From contig CM032228.1 of NCBI GenBank assembly GCA_019009955.1, positions 202,540,501 through 202,604,500 on the forward strand: a DNA stretch of 64,000 nt, given 5' to 3'. The notes below the pieces were generated by a model. It was not told where the DNA came from. It ran no database searches and was given only the letters and a program-made list of their open reading frames with translations. This DNA is from Riptortus pedestris (lineage: Eukaryota > Arthropoda > Insecta > Hemiptera > Alydidae). The translations under genes were made by a program, and so were the position numbers. Of this stretch, positions 23,011 through 35,526 are shown one piece after another (within the stretch, counting starts at the first letter, position 1; each line of letters opens with the position of its first letter).

Positions 23011-24329
23011 GAAAATATTTCCTTGGGATGTAGCCTGAAAAATGGGATACATTTTTGTATAATACTACTTATAGTTTCATGAGATAGGCAAATTTATTAG
23101 CTATTCTGTAAAAACCATTACATAAGTTACTGTATATTAATTTGGAGGTGAACATTTATTTGAGATCAAATAATAAATTTGACCAATCTTGAGAATGACT
23201 GATTTTGACATGACATATAAAGAGCCATGTTTTAGATTTCCTTTTACATCCTGTAAGGAATATTTTGCATTATTCCTGGGATGCAATCTACTTCAACTCC
23301 ATCTCTTTGATCTTAGTCTACATCTGCTGCTACAAAGAGTGAAATAACGATAACTATACAAAACAGGCAATATTGACCAACACAGTCTTATCTTGAAACA
23401 AACAATTGATTTTGGAGACAACAATAAAATAAAATAAGTTAAGATGGTAAAGATAAAAGCCTGGATTCAAATTAATGAGATATATTTTGAAAAACTAGAC
23501 AATAGACAGTTGGGTACATAGGTAGAGCTATATCACAATTATTATATATAGTATGGCTGCCTGAAAAGATATTAATTAGTCATTAATTTCTTGAACAATA
23601 AAAAAAAGATGTACATTATATACTTACTCTTAATACAAATATATTATATGTGTACATAAATTATAAAGAGGACTATAAAGTCCATACGCCTAAAAAAGGG
23701 AGTTTATGGTTTTACGTATAAGGAAGGGTAGTATACAATGTGCCTAGCATCAAAAGTGCTTTGGTCCTTATAAAGTTTGATTAAACCATTCAGAACTAAA
23801 TAAAAATATCACACGTTCTGTTTTTTTCTCAGTATTGCAAGATAAATTTACAAAATAAATTAACATTAGTTCATTCTAGTAACTTATCTTTCATGAATCA
23901 CTTTTGTGTTAATTAAAACATTTTAAACTGAAATTGGTTTATTATTTCCAACTTTTTTTTTGTGAAGTTTGATACATTAATGATTCAAATATATAATTTA
24001 ATATATCTGTCATAAAATAAAAAGTATTGCAAGAAATTTAAGTGACTACATCTATCTATTTGTTTTTTTTTAAATTAAAGGGGATATTGGAAGTAGCATA
24101 TTATTAGGAAGATATTTAAACAATTTCTAAATCTAATAATGCAAAATATTCTCATTAAAAAAAAGGAATTTAAAAAATATATTTTTTAAAATAAATAGCA
24201 AGGAAAAACAATTATTTTTTCCCTCTGTCTTTCTATATATGTAGAAGCAGTCTTTAGTTTCTTTTTTACATTCTATACTTCAATTGAAACATGGTATAGA
24301 TAAGGCAGTTAAAAAAAAAATAAACTTAC
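23011..24329. other. AT-rich DNA upstream of the LGR coding exons
   Basis: No gene or repeat family recognised. If 24330-24412 is a 5' untranslated exon of the receptor, this is its first intron. Confidence 0.4.
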
Positions 24330-24412
24330 CCTTGTGCTGCTTAGACTCAGGCAGCTCTCCAGCAACTGAAAGTACAGCTTCTAACTCAAGAAAGGGAGGA
24401 CACCAAGGGTCA
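24330..24412 (-). other. Possible 5' untranslated exon of the LGR gene
   Basis: An 83-bp, GC-richer block bounded on the minus strand by a good acceptor (TTATCTAG) and an excellent donor (GG|GTAAGT). One frame is open but has no ATG and is out of phase with the signal/LDLa exons. The first coding exon (20733) begins with ATG directly after an acceptor AG, which requires an upstream non-coding exon; this is the best nearby candidate. Confidence 0.35.
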
Positions 24413-25280
24413 CTAGATAAGTAAATATTTAATGAAATTCCAAATATTGAGAAATATGTTTTATTTATGCATAAAAAATTGTTAACATTCATAAAAACAT
24501 TTTCTTTACATACACTTAACAGCAAACAGTAATTAAATATAAGTATATTTAATTTAGTTAAAAAATAAATTATTTTGATCACAAAATTTATTCCAATCAA
24601 ATGAAAAAATGAAAGTAAAGGGCTTATAGAGAGATAATTATGTTAACAACAATAATAGAAATAAATCACAATAAAACCACACTTTTGAAATGAAAGCTTA
24701 TTCCAGTCAAAGTTTTGCTCCAACATATTCTTCATCTCCAAATACAAATCTCCCAAAAATCCTCTTTGTCCATTTATGATTGTTTAACGCAGTAGTGTGA
24801 CCATAATATTTTCCTTGGATCTGACTTCAATTCAAAAAGTGTAATCTACATGATTTTTAAAGGAATCACACAGTACTAATAAATTATTAGTCTGGTATGT
24901 GCAATTCAAGTATAATAAAGGATTCCGTTGGCTGAATAATGATTATAATATGAAACATATGCTTATTTTATTTGATGAAAATACAAGAGTAGTCATTGAA
25001 ATCCTTTAAAAAAAAAAAAAAGTTTTTACATGAACCGCTAAATATTACTTTATTTATTACTTGTGAGTACTAATTACTTATTTTACTTTTTAAATTTAAT
25101 TATTTCACTCTTCAAATATTCTTCTTTTTATTTATATTTACACTTTGAATCTTGGAAGAATGGAGAAATAACAAACTACTTCTATTGCTGTTTTATTAAA
25201 AATTCATCTTATATGTTTTGTAATATCAAGTAGCCACTACTTGAGGGCACAAAGAATTTTTATACAAATGAAGTGCATAC

Positions 25281-25405
25281 CTAATGTAGTATGAAAGTAA
25301 TTTATGCCTCTGATCATTGGAACAGTGCGGTCAGCCAATGGTAAGAGGCACATTGCATTAGTCCTGAAGTTGATGACTACTTTATTTGTATGAAAATGTA
25401 GGTCC
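25281..25405 (-). other. Possible upstream non-coding exon
   Basis: A GC-richer 125-bp block with acceptor (CCTCTTCAG) and donor (TTAG|GTATG) on the minus strand. It could be another 5' exon of the receptor gene. Weak evidence. Confidence 0.2.
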
Positions 25406-26476
25406 CTGAAGAGGCCATGAATCATGTAAGGTAAATTTGTATTAGAGGACTAATACAAGAAGTTTGCTACTTAACCCAGCCACCTAGATTTTAAGCATCT
25501 TATTTCTGAAAACTGTTTAGATATAACTTTAATAAACTGTTTTTTTTTTTTTTTGGCAGTAGCAGAGATCACAAACAGGTGAAATAGAGTTTACTCCATT
25601 CACGCAGCATTGATCCTCTCTAAAGATGGAAAATATTTATTAATACTGCTTCAAAGATTGAACATTTATTACTAGTTTTAACCAGCTAGTTAATTGTTTC
25701 CTTCTTTTTGAGCTACCAATTGTAAAGTGGCTAACTGCTAACTACAAAACTGCTCAAGTAACTGATTAAGTATTTATGGTTGTTCAAGTTATAATAGCTC
25801 TTGGATTTCAACTAAGTGAAACAGATCTATTGGTGTTAAATTATTACAATATACTACAGATATGATCTACAGAACTAAAAAGTTTGAAAGGTAAGAAAAC
25901 AATAAGAGAGAAAAGCTGTTCCTGTGACTATAGGCTATGCCTAGAAATTGTTTCCGTGAACAGGAAATCTTGATTTCAAAAGGAACAAAGAAGGGAATGA
26001 AGAGGGTCAAAAAGACATGCAGTGGTTTCTTGTTGCATTCTGCTTTTGGAAAATAAGGAATATACTAAGAAAAATAAAAATATGGTTATAATTAATCTTT
26101 ACAGAGTTTATATATTAATATCTAGAAATAAAAAGATTTTCTTAATTCAATAACATATGCCATAATATAATTGAAACCAGTACTGATTTAAAAAAAAATA
26201 TAAACCAAATCATCAGCTTATGTTGGCAGTAAAGAAGAATAATACTTCTTGAAAAAGATCACATCAAATGAGAGAAAAAATGTTTGTAAATAAAATGTGC
26301 TTAAGTTTCTTAGAACCAACAATAAAAATGAATAACAAGAGTTATACAACATGACAAAGGAACATTTTATTTGATACCTTATTATTTACAGAATAATTAA
26401 CTTTTAAAAAAATCTTAATGACAATTTAACATAACAATAAAATTAAAATCATTATTATATTAGCTTATATACGAGT

Positions 26477-29400
26477 CTATTGGTTTGAGGAACGTTTAGA
26501 ATTGATGAGAAGTCTTATAGCAGCCATCCATGTACTGCATAAGGAAGTATGGTCAACCATTAATTGCCTTTGAAGGTTGTCGCATAAATCAACTTTATTT
26601 TCTTGAAGAGCTATAACCAAGAAGAGAATAAATTAAACTTCAATAAAATGGGAAAAAAAAAAAAAAAACTTTCCAAAGAGAGAACACTTTTTGTAAAAAT
26701 TATGTTAAAGTACTTAATTATGGCAAAATATTTTCAAACCATAAAAAATAGATTATGAACAAGAAATAATACTAATTGCATTGAGTTGCTGAAAGTTTCC
26801 ATCAACTTGGCATTCTCTGTAAGTATGGGTGCCTGAACTTTACTGGTGCATACTAATATTCACACTGCTATTTTTTTGCAGTTTGAATTATATATTTTTT
26901 AAAAATAATTTAATACAACCAAAATTGTCGGATTAAAGTTAATCAAGCCCAGATACTACCCTACATAATCTATATATAAATATACTAGCTAAGGTACCCG
27001 GCTTCGCCTGGGAATTCATTTGAGCTTGAATGAAGATGGTATTTTTTTGGTAAGTCTTTACTTTCCACAATATTTTGACATTTCCCCGTCACAGTCTTTA
27101 GGGTTCATACCCGTCGTTGCTGTGGATTTGTTCGTAATAAAATTATTTGTTATTTAAGACTTCCCTCTACTCAATATTTTTTATATTTCCCGTCTCCTGT
27201 GCATGTCGTTTTTTTTTTTTTATAACGTATTGAACAGTATAATTCATAATCGTAGAAAGTATTCTATCTTCCAAAGCATGTATGAATAAAAGTTCCTTTC
27301 CCTTGATGCGCCACAAAGCTTAATGGTGACAGCTATTTTAGGTAAGTCATAACTGCTATTAAAAATACTCTTTTGTAAGTCTCGATTGTAAACTGTATAT
27401 TTATATTGGTATTTCGTAAAGTATAGAATACATTAACGGAGCAGAGTTAATAACTACCAGAAATAACTGGATTCACCTCTCCAGCTTTCATCCATTTAAA
27501 TTATTTATTTATGATAATTAAAGAAATTCACATTCTTGAGAATAACATTACTACATTGCTATAAGCATTAATTAACATGCAAACATAGACCAATATGAGG
27601 TCGGCAGGGAAGCAGCAGAACTGATAGGACAAAGGAGGTTACGACACCTCCCTAAGCTCAGTGCTGTTAACCTATTAATATATTAAACTAGCTAAGGTAC
27701 CCGGCTTCGCCCGGGAATTCATTTGAGCCGGACTGATGATGGTATTTTTTCGGCAAGACTTTACTTTGCACAATATTTGGCATTTCCCCGTTTCAGTATT
27801 TAGGGTTAGTACCCGTGGTTGGTTTGGAATAGAAAATGAAATATCACGAATTTTTATTTCAGGCCTCCCTTATAACCCCCACTCCCGGTCTAATCTAAAC
27901 ATTTTAATATAGTTTATAACCATGTAAGAATCAATGCTAATTTATATATTCCGAGTTTTGTTGGAATCGATTCAACAGTTGGTGTCCAATAAAATAGTTG
28001 ACTCCCGCTTTAGCTTTTAGTGTATATCTCGTTTATAAATTGTTATACAACAAAAGTTACTATAAATAACAAACTAAACAACTTTTGTCATGTGCATATT
28101 TGCAGAAAAACTAAAAGAAAACGAAATACCGCTATTTTTAATTTCTGGCCTCCCTTACAATCCCCACTCCTGCCCGTTCCTAGAAATGTTGGTAGGCTTA
28201 TGATAATGAAGGCATTAGTGCTAATACAAATACCGAGTTTTATTCATTTAAAATGAAGTTCGTTAACGGCTGAAATCGGACCAGAGGGAGGGGGGGGTTT
28301 AGAGGGGAAGATTATCGAAAATTCGAAATATCTCCATTAGTATACGTCAGATCGAAAAATTGTACAGAATCAATCTTATTGCAAATTAAATTTACTATAA
28401 ATATTGTTATATACATTTATTCTCTATCTTGAATATTAACCGAGATATTTGCATTTTTATTAAATCTGGGCGGCTAACGGACGACTGACTTTCCTGCCAA
28501 AAGCTAGTTCGGCCGTTTCATTAACTGCAGGGCTTTCGTGAAATTCCTCTATTGTAAAACTTCACGTGGGAAATCTGCTTATTTTACGCAGCCCCTGCGT
28601 GACGGACTTTTTGAATAATTCAAACCATAATCATGAATAGCATTTATTACAATTAAATATCATCTATAATGAATATATTTCCGTTCAAAAACCAATCCGA
28701 GCACATATAGCTTAGCGTAAAAGCATTAAGTGTATTTGTACACATTGAAGTCTTGCTTTAAGAATACCATCATTAGACAGTCAACAATGATTTCCCGGGC
28801 ATCGCCGGGTACCTTTGCTAGTACATCAATAAACTAGTTTAACCAAAAAATACCTTCTGATATATCATAAAGTTTTTGTTTCATGGCTTCAGGAAATTTA
28901 TCCTCAATCCACATTTTCTCCATAATGGATAATCGCCTTCTTATATCACAGTAGTCTTTCTAAAAAATAATAGGAATAATTGTAAGATTTAAACATTTGT
29001 AAATATGGATTTCAAATTAAAATCTTAAGAATGACAGTGATGGCTGAGTTGGGATTTAGTTAAGAAGGTAGTACAATGTAAATATTATGCCTTGAATGCC
29101 AAATCCCTGAAAAAATGAAGTCATATAAAGCTTAAGGGAGTGAGTGATATTTATGACAATTTTGGGAGTGAGTATAGAAATGACAATTTTTAGCCAAATT
29201 TTCAAATAGTCAGATCAATCAATAATCTCATAAAAAACTTGATGTGTATGCCGAGAAAGGAGAGGTTCTAGATCTAGGATTGGCATACTTAATCAATACC
29301 AAAAATTATGAATACTAATAAGACATATTTGTTATAAATTGAACATGACTATATAGCCAAGAAACCACATGAAATACTCACTTTGAATCCCATCTGGCAT

Positions 29401-32400
29401 CACTCAGATCAAAGTGAAAGTGTAATAAAATCTAAGTTTAAAAATATAAAAGGTTGTATTGTAAAATCTTGGTGCAGACATTAATGTTTACAGAGAAGAC
29501 TTTATTTAAAATGAATGAATGGTTGTACAAGAGGAATGACAAACAGAATATTATTATTAGAAATGATGTACAATATGCACTTAATTGGTACAAGCAGGTG
29601 ATAGATGAAGTGGGCTAAACATTCTAACATGAGAATGCCAGTATGTTGTTTTCTGTCAAGGAAAACAGTGTAAACTAACCAGAATTCCTATATGCTGGTT
29701 TGAAACATTGATGGTACCATCTAACATCCTGTTAACTTCTCACTTAGTAAGAATCCAATGCAAAACCACTAATGACATTTAAGCAGGGCATAAGAAATGT
29801 GATAACATTACTTCATATAAAGAATGAGTAGTAGTGATAATTTACTGTAGGCTAAAAATAACGAAATATAATGGTTTCATAGTAGTTAATAACAAGTTTG
29901 ACCTCTAGGGCAATACATAATTGAAATCTATATATATGATGTCATTAAAAATGGAGTCCCTGGGCAAGAAAAGAAGGGATACGTATTGATATAATCACTT
30001 GATGTGAGAAACTCATATAAAAAAGAGCTGTGGTTTGCTCAAGAGTAAAACAGCCTTGTCATGCTGATGTCATCTTATATATATATTCTATTCTATATTT
30101 CTTCTTTAATAAGAAGCCTATGCTAATAGGACTTCAAATTTAAGTTGGTAAAAAATATTTATTGATATCGTTTCTTAGCTAAGATGTGAAAAGAATCATT
30201 AAAAACAAAAAAAAAATATGATTTTATTTTAATGCAGGAATAGGGAGACTTTTACATGGTTGAATGATTTGAAAGGAATCAAACTTTAGTGATGGAAGGT
30301 GAAGAGTATGGGGATCAGGATCGATCGTAATAAAAGGCCTTAATCCATCACAATAATATATTTTTTGGCAGAGCACTCTTAGAGCATGTGTTCTGAAAGT
30401 GCTCTGCCCAAAAAAGAAATCATTGTGAAGAATTAAGGTATTTTACTACAATCGATCCTCATATTGAAAGGAAGTTCAATACCAGATAATCTGTATAGTA
30501 ATGTGTAGGTATCAATATAATAATTGAGATCAATTGAGACATAAGCTATAACTAAGTGAATGAGTGAGATAATTCTCACCACTGACAATTAATCCTAAAT
30601 ATTAGAATAAAATGAATCATAAAAAAAATTCTAAAAACTTAACCTTCTCAACTGAATCCACACTCAAATAAGTTTTTGCTAAATATTTAAAGGAAAATTA
30701 CAAAAAATTATTTTACCTCTTTTTCATCAGTATAGCGCTCTTTTAAAGTAGTATTCAAATTGTCTAAAACACTCGACAGCTCAATTGGCTTGTTGGTAGG
30801 AACATCATTATTATCACCTTTCTCAGACTTACTAGGCAATGATGGAACACGAGGGGGAGCACTTTGTGGTGGTTTATCAAGAGTATTAGGACAATTTTCC
30901 TTCTGATGATTACTATCTTCAGGATAGGCGACTCGTTTATTTAAGGAGTATCCTTTTGTTTGACTTTGATGAGAATCATAAGCAAATGTAGGTGGATCAT
31001 TCCATCCAGGAGTATAGGTAACTAGAATGAATTTAAAAATTAATACTCACATAATTCAAATCATTTTTTTGGTTTTATTAAAATATGATCTTAATCCTTT
31101 CTACTGTAGTCTAAGAAATAATAAAACAAAACAATTAGTGTAGCAACTAGTCTGTTTTTAACAATTTAAATGTACAGAATTTTAGTGAATCACAAATATG
31201 CCAAGCTGTTTGGAATGTTTCTTCCGATTTTCAGGAAAAATGATGGAAGATACAAAGAATAATATTTACCAAGATTAATCTACAACATAATTACCATTTA
31301 TTTTGATAATCAGTTCCCACTTTTTGGAAAGTTTCATACTTCGATTTTCATAAAATGTCCTAGACTTATTGCCGAAAACTGATCCAGGTGCTTTTTGCAG
31401 TACTCTAGAAATTAAAATTCTTACTATTAAAGGCATTTTGGAGGGGACAAAACAAATGATAGTTCAAAGGGGGCTATATGGAGGGTGAGGTAAAACTTCC
31501 TAGCCAAAGTCCAACAATGTTTTCCATGAGGTCAAAGATGTGTGCGATCTGACGATACCATGGTAGAAAACAATGCTCAATGTCAATTGCTCCATTTAAT
31601 CTGGCTAATGGGCTACAGTATTTATCAGAGTTTATTGTTTCGTTGTTAGGCAGTAGGTCATAGAACGTAACATCCTTCCAATCCCATTAGCAACGAGCAT
31701 AACTTTTTTGGCATGGTCATTAGCCTTTGAAGTGGTTAGTGGCGTGGCGTTTAAGACCGTTTGACCTCAATATTATAGTAAACAATCCATTTTTCGTCGT
31801 TTGTTACCAAACGTTTTAAAATGGATTGTTTTCATGGCATATGAGCAATAAATCACGCGTGAATATACAGTCTATTATATTGGCCTGGGTCGGTTTATGC
31901 GACACCCAAACAGAGCAAGTAACGAAACCATGTTGCAACAAATGTCCATGGATGGTCAAATTTGATATTTCCTGTCTCCCTCACATTCCTCAAGTGATAA
32001 TTTAGTGGTTTTCAGAAACAACCATCCTCATATGGTCATTGATGTCTTAAACTGGCTTACTTGAGCATTCACGCCAATGATATTCTCCCTCCCTGTATTT
32101 CACAAACAACTCACGCATTGACTGTTCAGTTACTGCATTATTCCCATATACAGCACACATTTTGTTTGCCAAAAGCTTGTTGAGCTGCATTCTTGCCTTT
32201 GGGGAAATAAAAAAGCATCAAGTGATAAAAATGAACTCTCATGTCCTCTATAACTATCAGGGTACTGAAGTGAAAGATTTAAGCACGTGTTGATATTGAC
32301 AGGATTAAAATACAGAAGAAAGCTCTCTCTTTTGCTACAGAAATGACATCGAACTGTGATAACAGGGACTGAGACTTTACAGCAGACAAGTGAAGCCTTG

Positions 32401-34639
32401 CAGAAATCAGCGGAACCTTTCTGAACAGCCTGTCGATATAACTCATTGCAAATATTTATTATTTATTGATAAGTAGTGCACTAGGCAGAGGTCCAGGGTT
32501 ATGTCAAGGAGAAGTATCTAGCATGAGCTACTTAGACAGAGAGTATTCCGTTGATCATTGTTGTACCCCTTGTAAGGATGCGGAGGAACATGACATTACT
32601 ATGATACCTTACTAGCCAAGGTACAGACATTAAATACTGCACTTATATTTGCATTGGTTAAACTCAGCTTCCTATGTTGCTCAAAAGTATGGCTGTAGCT
32701 TTCGTTCTTATCAATGTGAGCACCAAAACCAGCCAAGATTACCATAGAGTCAAGCTTTGGTATTTAATACGATGCCATCAGGGGCTCAGGTTAGTCATGT
32801 GAGTTAAGATGTCTGTCTTAATACATTTGGTAAACTTAGAGTCATGGGTTCAATTCCTGTTTGGGCAAGAGAAATTTATTTAGTGGCAAACTCACCAATA
32901 AAATCATTGGTCCCCTACTGGCTAGAAAAGGATGGTAATCTGGGCATAACTCATCCTGGTTAACCTCAGTTGCGTAAAGTGGATATTAACAATTGCCAAC
33001 AAATCACGAAGTGCATTTCAAGCTTAAAAACATGATTATTTTGTCATCGGGTGAATAGGATGAGTTTAAGAAGGGGTAAAATTAAAAAATATTTCCATTA
33101 TTATTTGTTAGACCAAAAAATGAAACATAAACAATCATATTGCAAATTTAATTCTCAGCAATTTCTGTTTTATACATGTTTTCTCTAAGTCAAAAATAAA
33201 GTGAAGAAATTGAATATTTTTGTTTTCAATCTTATGGAAACACCCACTCAAAAAAGTACTATTTTGATTGTAATTGCACATGCCCATATTTTTTAGTTTT
33301 AGATACTGATGGTGAAAGTGGGACTACCAAAAATTGTTAGCTGAAATAAAAATTGTTGTGGCAGACACAATTGTTTATTTCATCTGAAATTTACAACAAA
33401 ATCCAATCTTTGTTTACATAAACCACAGGAACCTGAGCCACTCAACACCTCATGTCCAACTTAAATTTCAAGTCCAGTTTACATTTGCTTCTTATTATGG
33501 AAAATGGAGAATAGTTTTTATGTAGATCATCAGGGCATATGACACGTGCACGTTATTAGTTCTTTTATTTAAAATTCATCCCTTCGAAGGTCAGAATGTC
33601 GGGATATTACATCTTCTTAACACTAACTCGTGAATTGTATTGTAACAATAGGAAGCTCTCGCTTACTCTTTACAAATATATGCTTCTGGATTTTAAATCT
33701 GATCTTGAATTTCGCATTTCCCTAAATATTTGGAGTAAATTGAGCTAAGAATATATATATATAAATATAATTTTTTTTTTTTTCAGGGGTGAAATGAGAA
33801 CACCATTCAATATTGCATGATAGTTTTCCATTATAACTTTTCTCTTATGCTAAACTGGTAGTAAAATAAATATAAAATTAGAAATTATTTGTTTCGTGCC
33901 CCTTCAGAAAACGCAAAGATTGTTATTTCAATTACGAAGATAGGCATAATCTACAGTTCTCAGGGTTAGGGTTAGAGCAATGGCTCCCGTTCACCAACTT
34001 CAGTCTATAGTAAAGCATTTAAATGGATCTTGATTGGAATTAACATTATAAACTTTAGTTGGAAAAATATTTCATCTTACCCCTTTGCTTTTTTGTGTTT
34101 TTTTTAATGATGGATCAGGTTTCCAATAAAAACAGTTAAGTACCTTTTTTCAAATCATTTGACTAATTTAGCTTACGTATTGAGTCTATTTACACTCAAT
34201 ACTTGATGACAAAATGAGTTTTATTCCTTTCTTTAAAATAAAGCTAAGTTACTTTTTTAGACTAGACAAAATTCAAAGAACCTTGGCCATAATAGATAAA
34301 ATATATTCTGATTATAAAGACAGGGTCCCTCAAATATGATCCTGTAGCCTTTGGCTAAACAGAATGTTCAAAACTAAACATTGGGATTCTTATTAAATGA
34401 AGATTGAAAGTATAGATAACTACATCACAAAAAATATTGCTAAAGCTAAAAAAAAAATTACTATTAACTACTTTTAAATCCCAGAGTGATCTCTTATCCA
34501 GCCTAAACATATTAATGAGCAATTAACGTGTCTAAATTAATTTTTCGAAACGTATACTTTTAAGCATACACTTATTGAATGTAATCACCAGCTATAACGT
34601 GAAAATACCTTTAATATTCTTTGAACCTTCTTCTGACAT
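26477..34639 (-). CDS. SRA1: Steroid receptor RNA activator protein (SRA1)
   Basis: Four coding exons join in phase to 191 aa: 34609-34639 (MSEEGSKNIK), 30717-31021, 28854-28959 and 26477-26610 (stop TAG at 26477-26479). All introns are GT-AG. The N-terminal half carries the diagnostic SRA1 block TYTPGWNDPPTFAY, KRVAYPED and a proline-rich linker (PPQSAPPRVPSLPSK). The C-terminal half is the helical SRA1/Sec31-like domain (YCDIRRRLSIMEKMW, RQLMVDHTSLCSTWM, AAIRLLI). Vertebrate SRA1 is known as a bifunctional RNA/protein regulator of nuclear receptor signalling, and only the protein side can be seen here. Human SRA1 is about 236 aa, so the copy is slightly short. Introns hold Helitron-like, mariner, SINE and foldback repeats. 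The gene points away from ATP5PB, about 5 kb of repeats apart. Confidence 0.93.
26985..27240 (-). mobile_element. Helitron-like 3' end fragment
   Basis: On the minus strand it ends with a hairpin region (CCCAGGCGAAGCCGGG) then TACCTTAGCTAG followed by T at 26985, the Helitron 3' signature. Upstream (27000-27200) it matches the copy ending at 27688, and the block around 27110-27150 also matches the centre of the satellite array at 14.3 kb. Lies in the last SRA1 intron. Confidence 0.7.
27688..28821. mobile_element. Helitron-like composite with outward-facing 3' ends, satellite units and family A insert
   Basis: The left edge is a minus-strand Helitron 3' end (CCCGGGCGAAGCCGGG hairpin, then TACCTTAGCTAG, T). 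The right edge is a plus-strand 3' end (CCCGGGCATCGCCGGG, TACCTTTGCTAG, T at 28822). Between them lie two reverse satellite units (about 27864 and 28150) and a truncated family A copy (28252-28607). Two opposed 3' ends mean either two insertions in opposite sense or an inverted composite. No helicase or Rep coding. Lies in the last SRA1 intron. Confidence 0.7.
28252..28607 (+). mobile_element. Family A dispersed repeat, 5'-truncated
   Basis: Retains the body from AAGTTCGTTAACGGCTGAAA to the terminal hairpin CGCAGCCCCTGCG and TGACGGAC before a T-run; the (AT)n portion and the left end are missing. Nested within the Helitron-like composite. Confidence 0.75.
30318..30458. repeat. Foldback (MITE-like) inverted repeat, about 140 bp
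   Basis: Nearly the whole unit is an imperfect hairpin: the left arm starts GGATCGATCGTAATAAAAGG and the right arm ends with its complement (CTACAATCGATCC). The central stem GCAGAGCACTCT / AGTGCTCTGC is perfect over about 10 bp. In the SRA1 intron between 28959 and 30717. Confidence 0.8.
31275..32242 (-). pseudogene. Degenerate mariner transposase
   Basis: Minus-strand pieces in shifting frames cover a whole mariner transposase. They are an N-terminal HTH (HLMLFYFPKGKNAAQQAFGK from about 32242), a middle segment (HGFVTCSVWVSHKPTQAN, DLLLICHENNPF), the catalytic region (WDWKDVTFYDLLPNNETINS, DKYCSPLARL) and the C-terminus (MKLSKKWELIIKINGNYV, stop at 31275). Many stops and frameshifts, so long dead. 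Clearly a different subfamily from the stub at 11.9 kb. Lies in SRA1 intron 1. Confidence 0.85.
32783..33003 (+). repeat. tRNA-derived SINE, best-preserved copy
   Basis: The head resembles a tRNA promoter: GGTTAGTCATGTGAGTTAAG (A-box region) and GGGTTCAATTCC (B-box) at about 32847. The body has CAAACTCACC and CTGGCTAGAAAAGGATGGTA, and the tail has TTGCGTAAAGTGGATATTAA. The same organisation recurs at 48395 and 61850 (plus) and at 10955, 58515 and 59530 (minus). Lies in SRA1 intron 1. Confidence 0.75.
33004..34608. other. SRA1 intron 1, nothing recognised
   Basis: AT-rich intronic DNA. A TTAGGGTTAG pair at about 33966 is too short to be a telomeric tract. Confidence 0.5.
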
Positions 34640-35002
34640 TTTAAATTGTCAATGTAAACATGGCATAACCTGGCTCGCCACGCAAGGAGGCCATAGCCTT
34701 TAAACCATAGAGGAAAACAAAGCCAAATACTAAAGTTATGAAAAGTTAATACTCAAGAAAACATTTTCGTTCAAATGAATAAATATTCTAAAGCATATTT
34801 ATGCTTAGTATTTTTTATAAATAAAATCAATAGTAGTATATGTACCGATGAAGCGAGTACTATAAACAGTGGTATCTAAGATATTATTGAATTTATGTTT
34901 TGAGCCATTAATTTCTGTTTTTGGTATATTTTTCCTCCAACAGAGGCATTATTATACCAAATAGAACCCCCTCATAGATATTTCCTTTACGTAAATAACT
35001 AC

Positions 35003-35350
35003 TAGTGGCGACTCGTAGCTAAAATTAGTGGGGGTGGTGCTCCAGGGGGTTGGCACTGCGGGTACGACAGTGCTCCCTCTGCCTTGTGGAGCTTCCTGTG
35101 TGCGCATGCGCACAACAGTCAAACTCCTCGCCGATGGAACTGTGAAGCTTACAGTTCCATACAAACATTTTTGTATCTTTTTTCATAAACTGGGGGATGG
35201 TTACTGCATTGAGCTTAGGGATTATATATTATACAGGTATAAAGAAAGTATTAAAGAAAAAAAGGTTCATTATATTAAATGCTATAGATAATATCAAGTG
35301 AAAATTGGGGGTGCTTCAGTTCCACAGTGCCTATACGCGAACCGCCACTG
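35003..35350. mobile_element. hAT-type MITE, 348 bp
   Basis: The ends are inverted: AGTGGCGACTCGTAGC on the left and the complement of AGTGGCGGTTCGCGTATAGG on the right. Flanking 8-mers are ATAACTAC (34995-35002) and ATACCTAC (35351-35358), matching at 7 of 8 bases, as expected for an ageing hAT target duplication. No transposase. Short open frames inside are chance. Confidence 0.75.
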
Positions 35351-35526
35351 ATACCTACATAAAAACAGGGGGGTGCCATTCGGCAGGTGCGCAGATCGTG
35401 ACTTTTTTGCGACTTTGGCGCATTACGTCATCCAATACCTAATTGAGCTTTGTTTACATAGTGAGCATCTCTATCTTTTTGTGATTTTTTTTATTTTTAG
35501 TGTTATATAACTTATTTTTTTTCAAA

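Noticed and set aside
33960..33980. TTAGGGTTAGGG-like stretch
   Set aside because: Only about two repeats; not an interstitial telomere.
35028..35291. 87-codon plus-strand frame and its antisense partner
   Set aside because: Inside the hAT MITE, which has matching ends and a near-matching target duplication; no domain.
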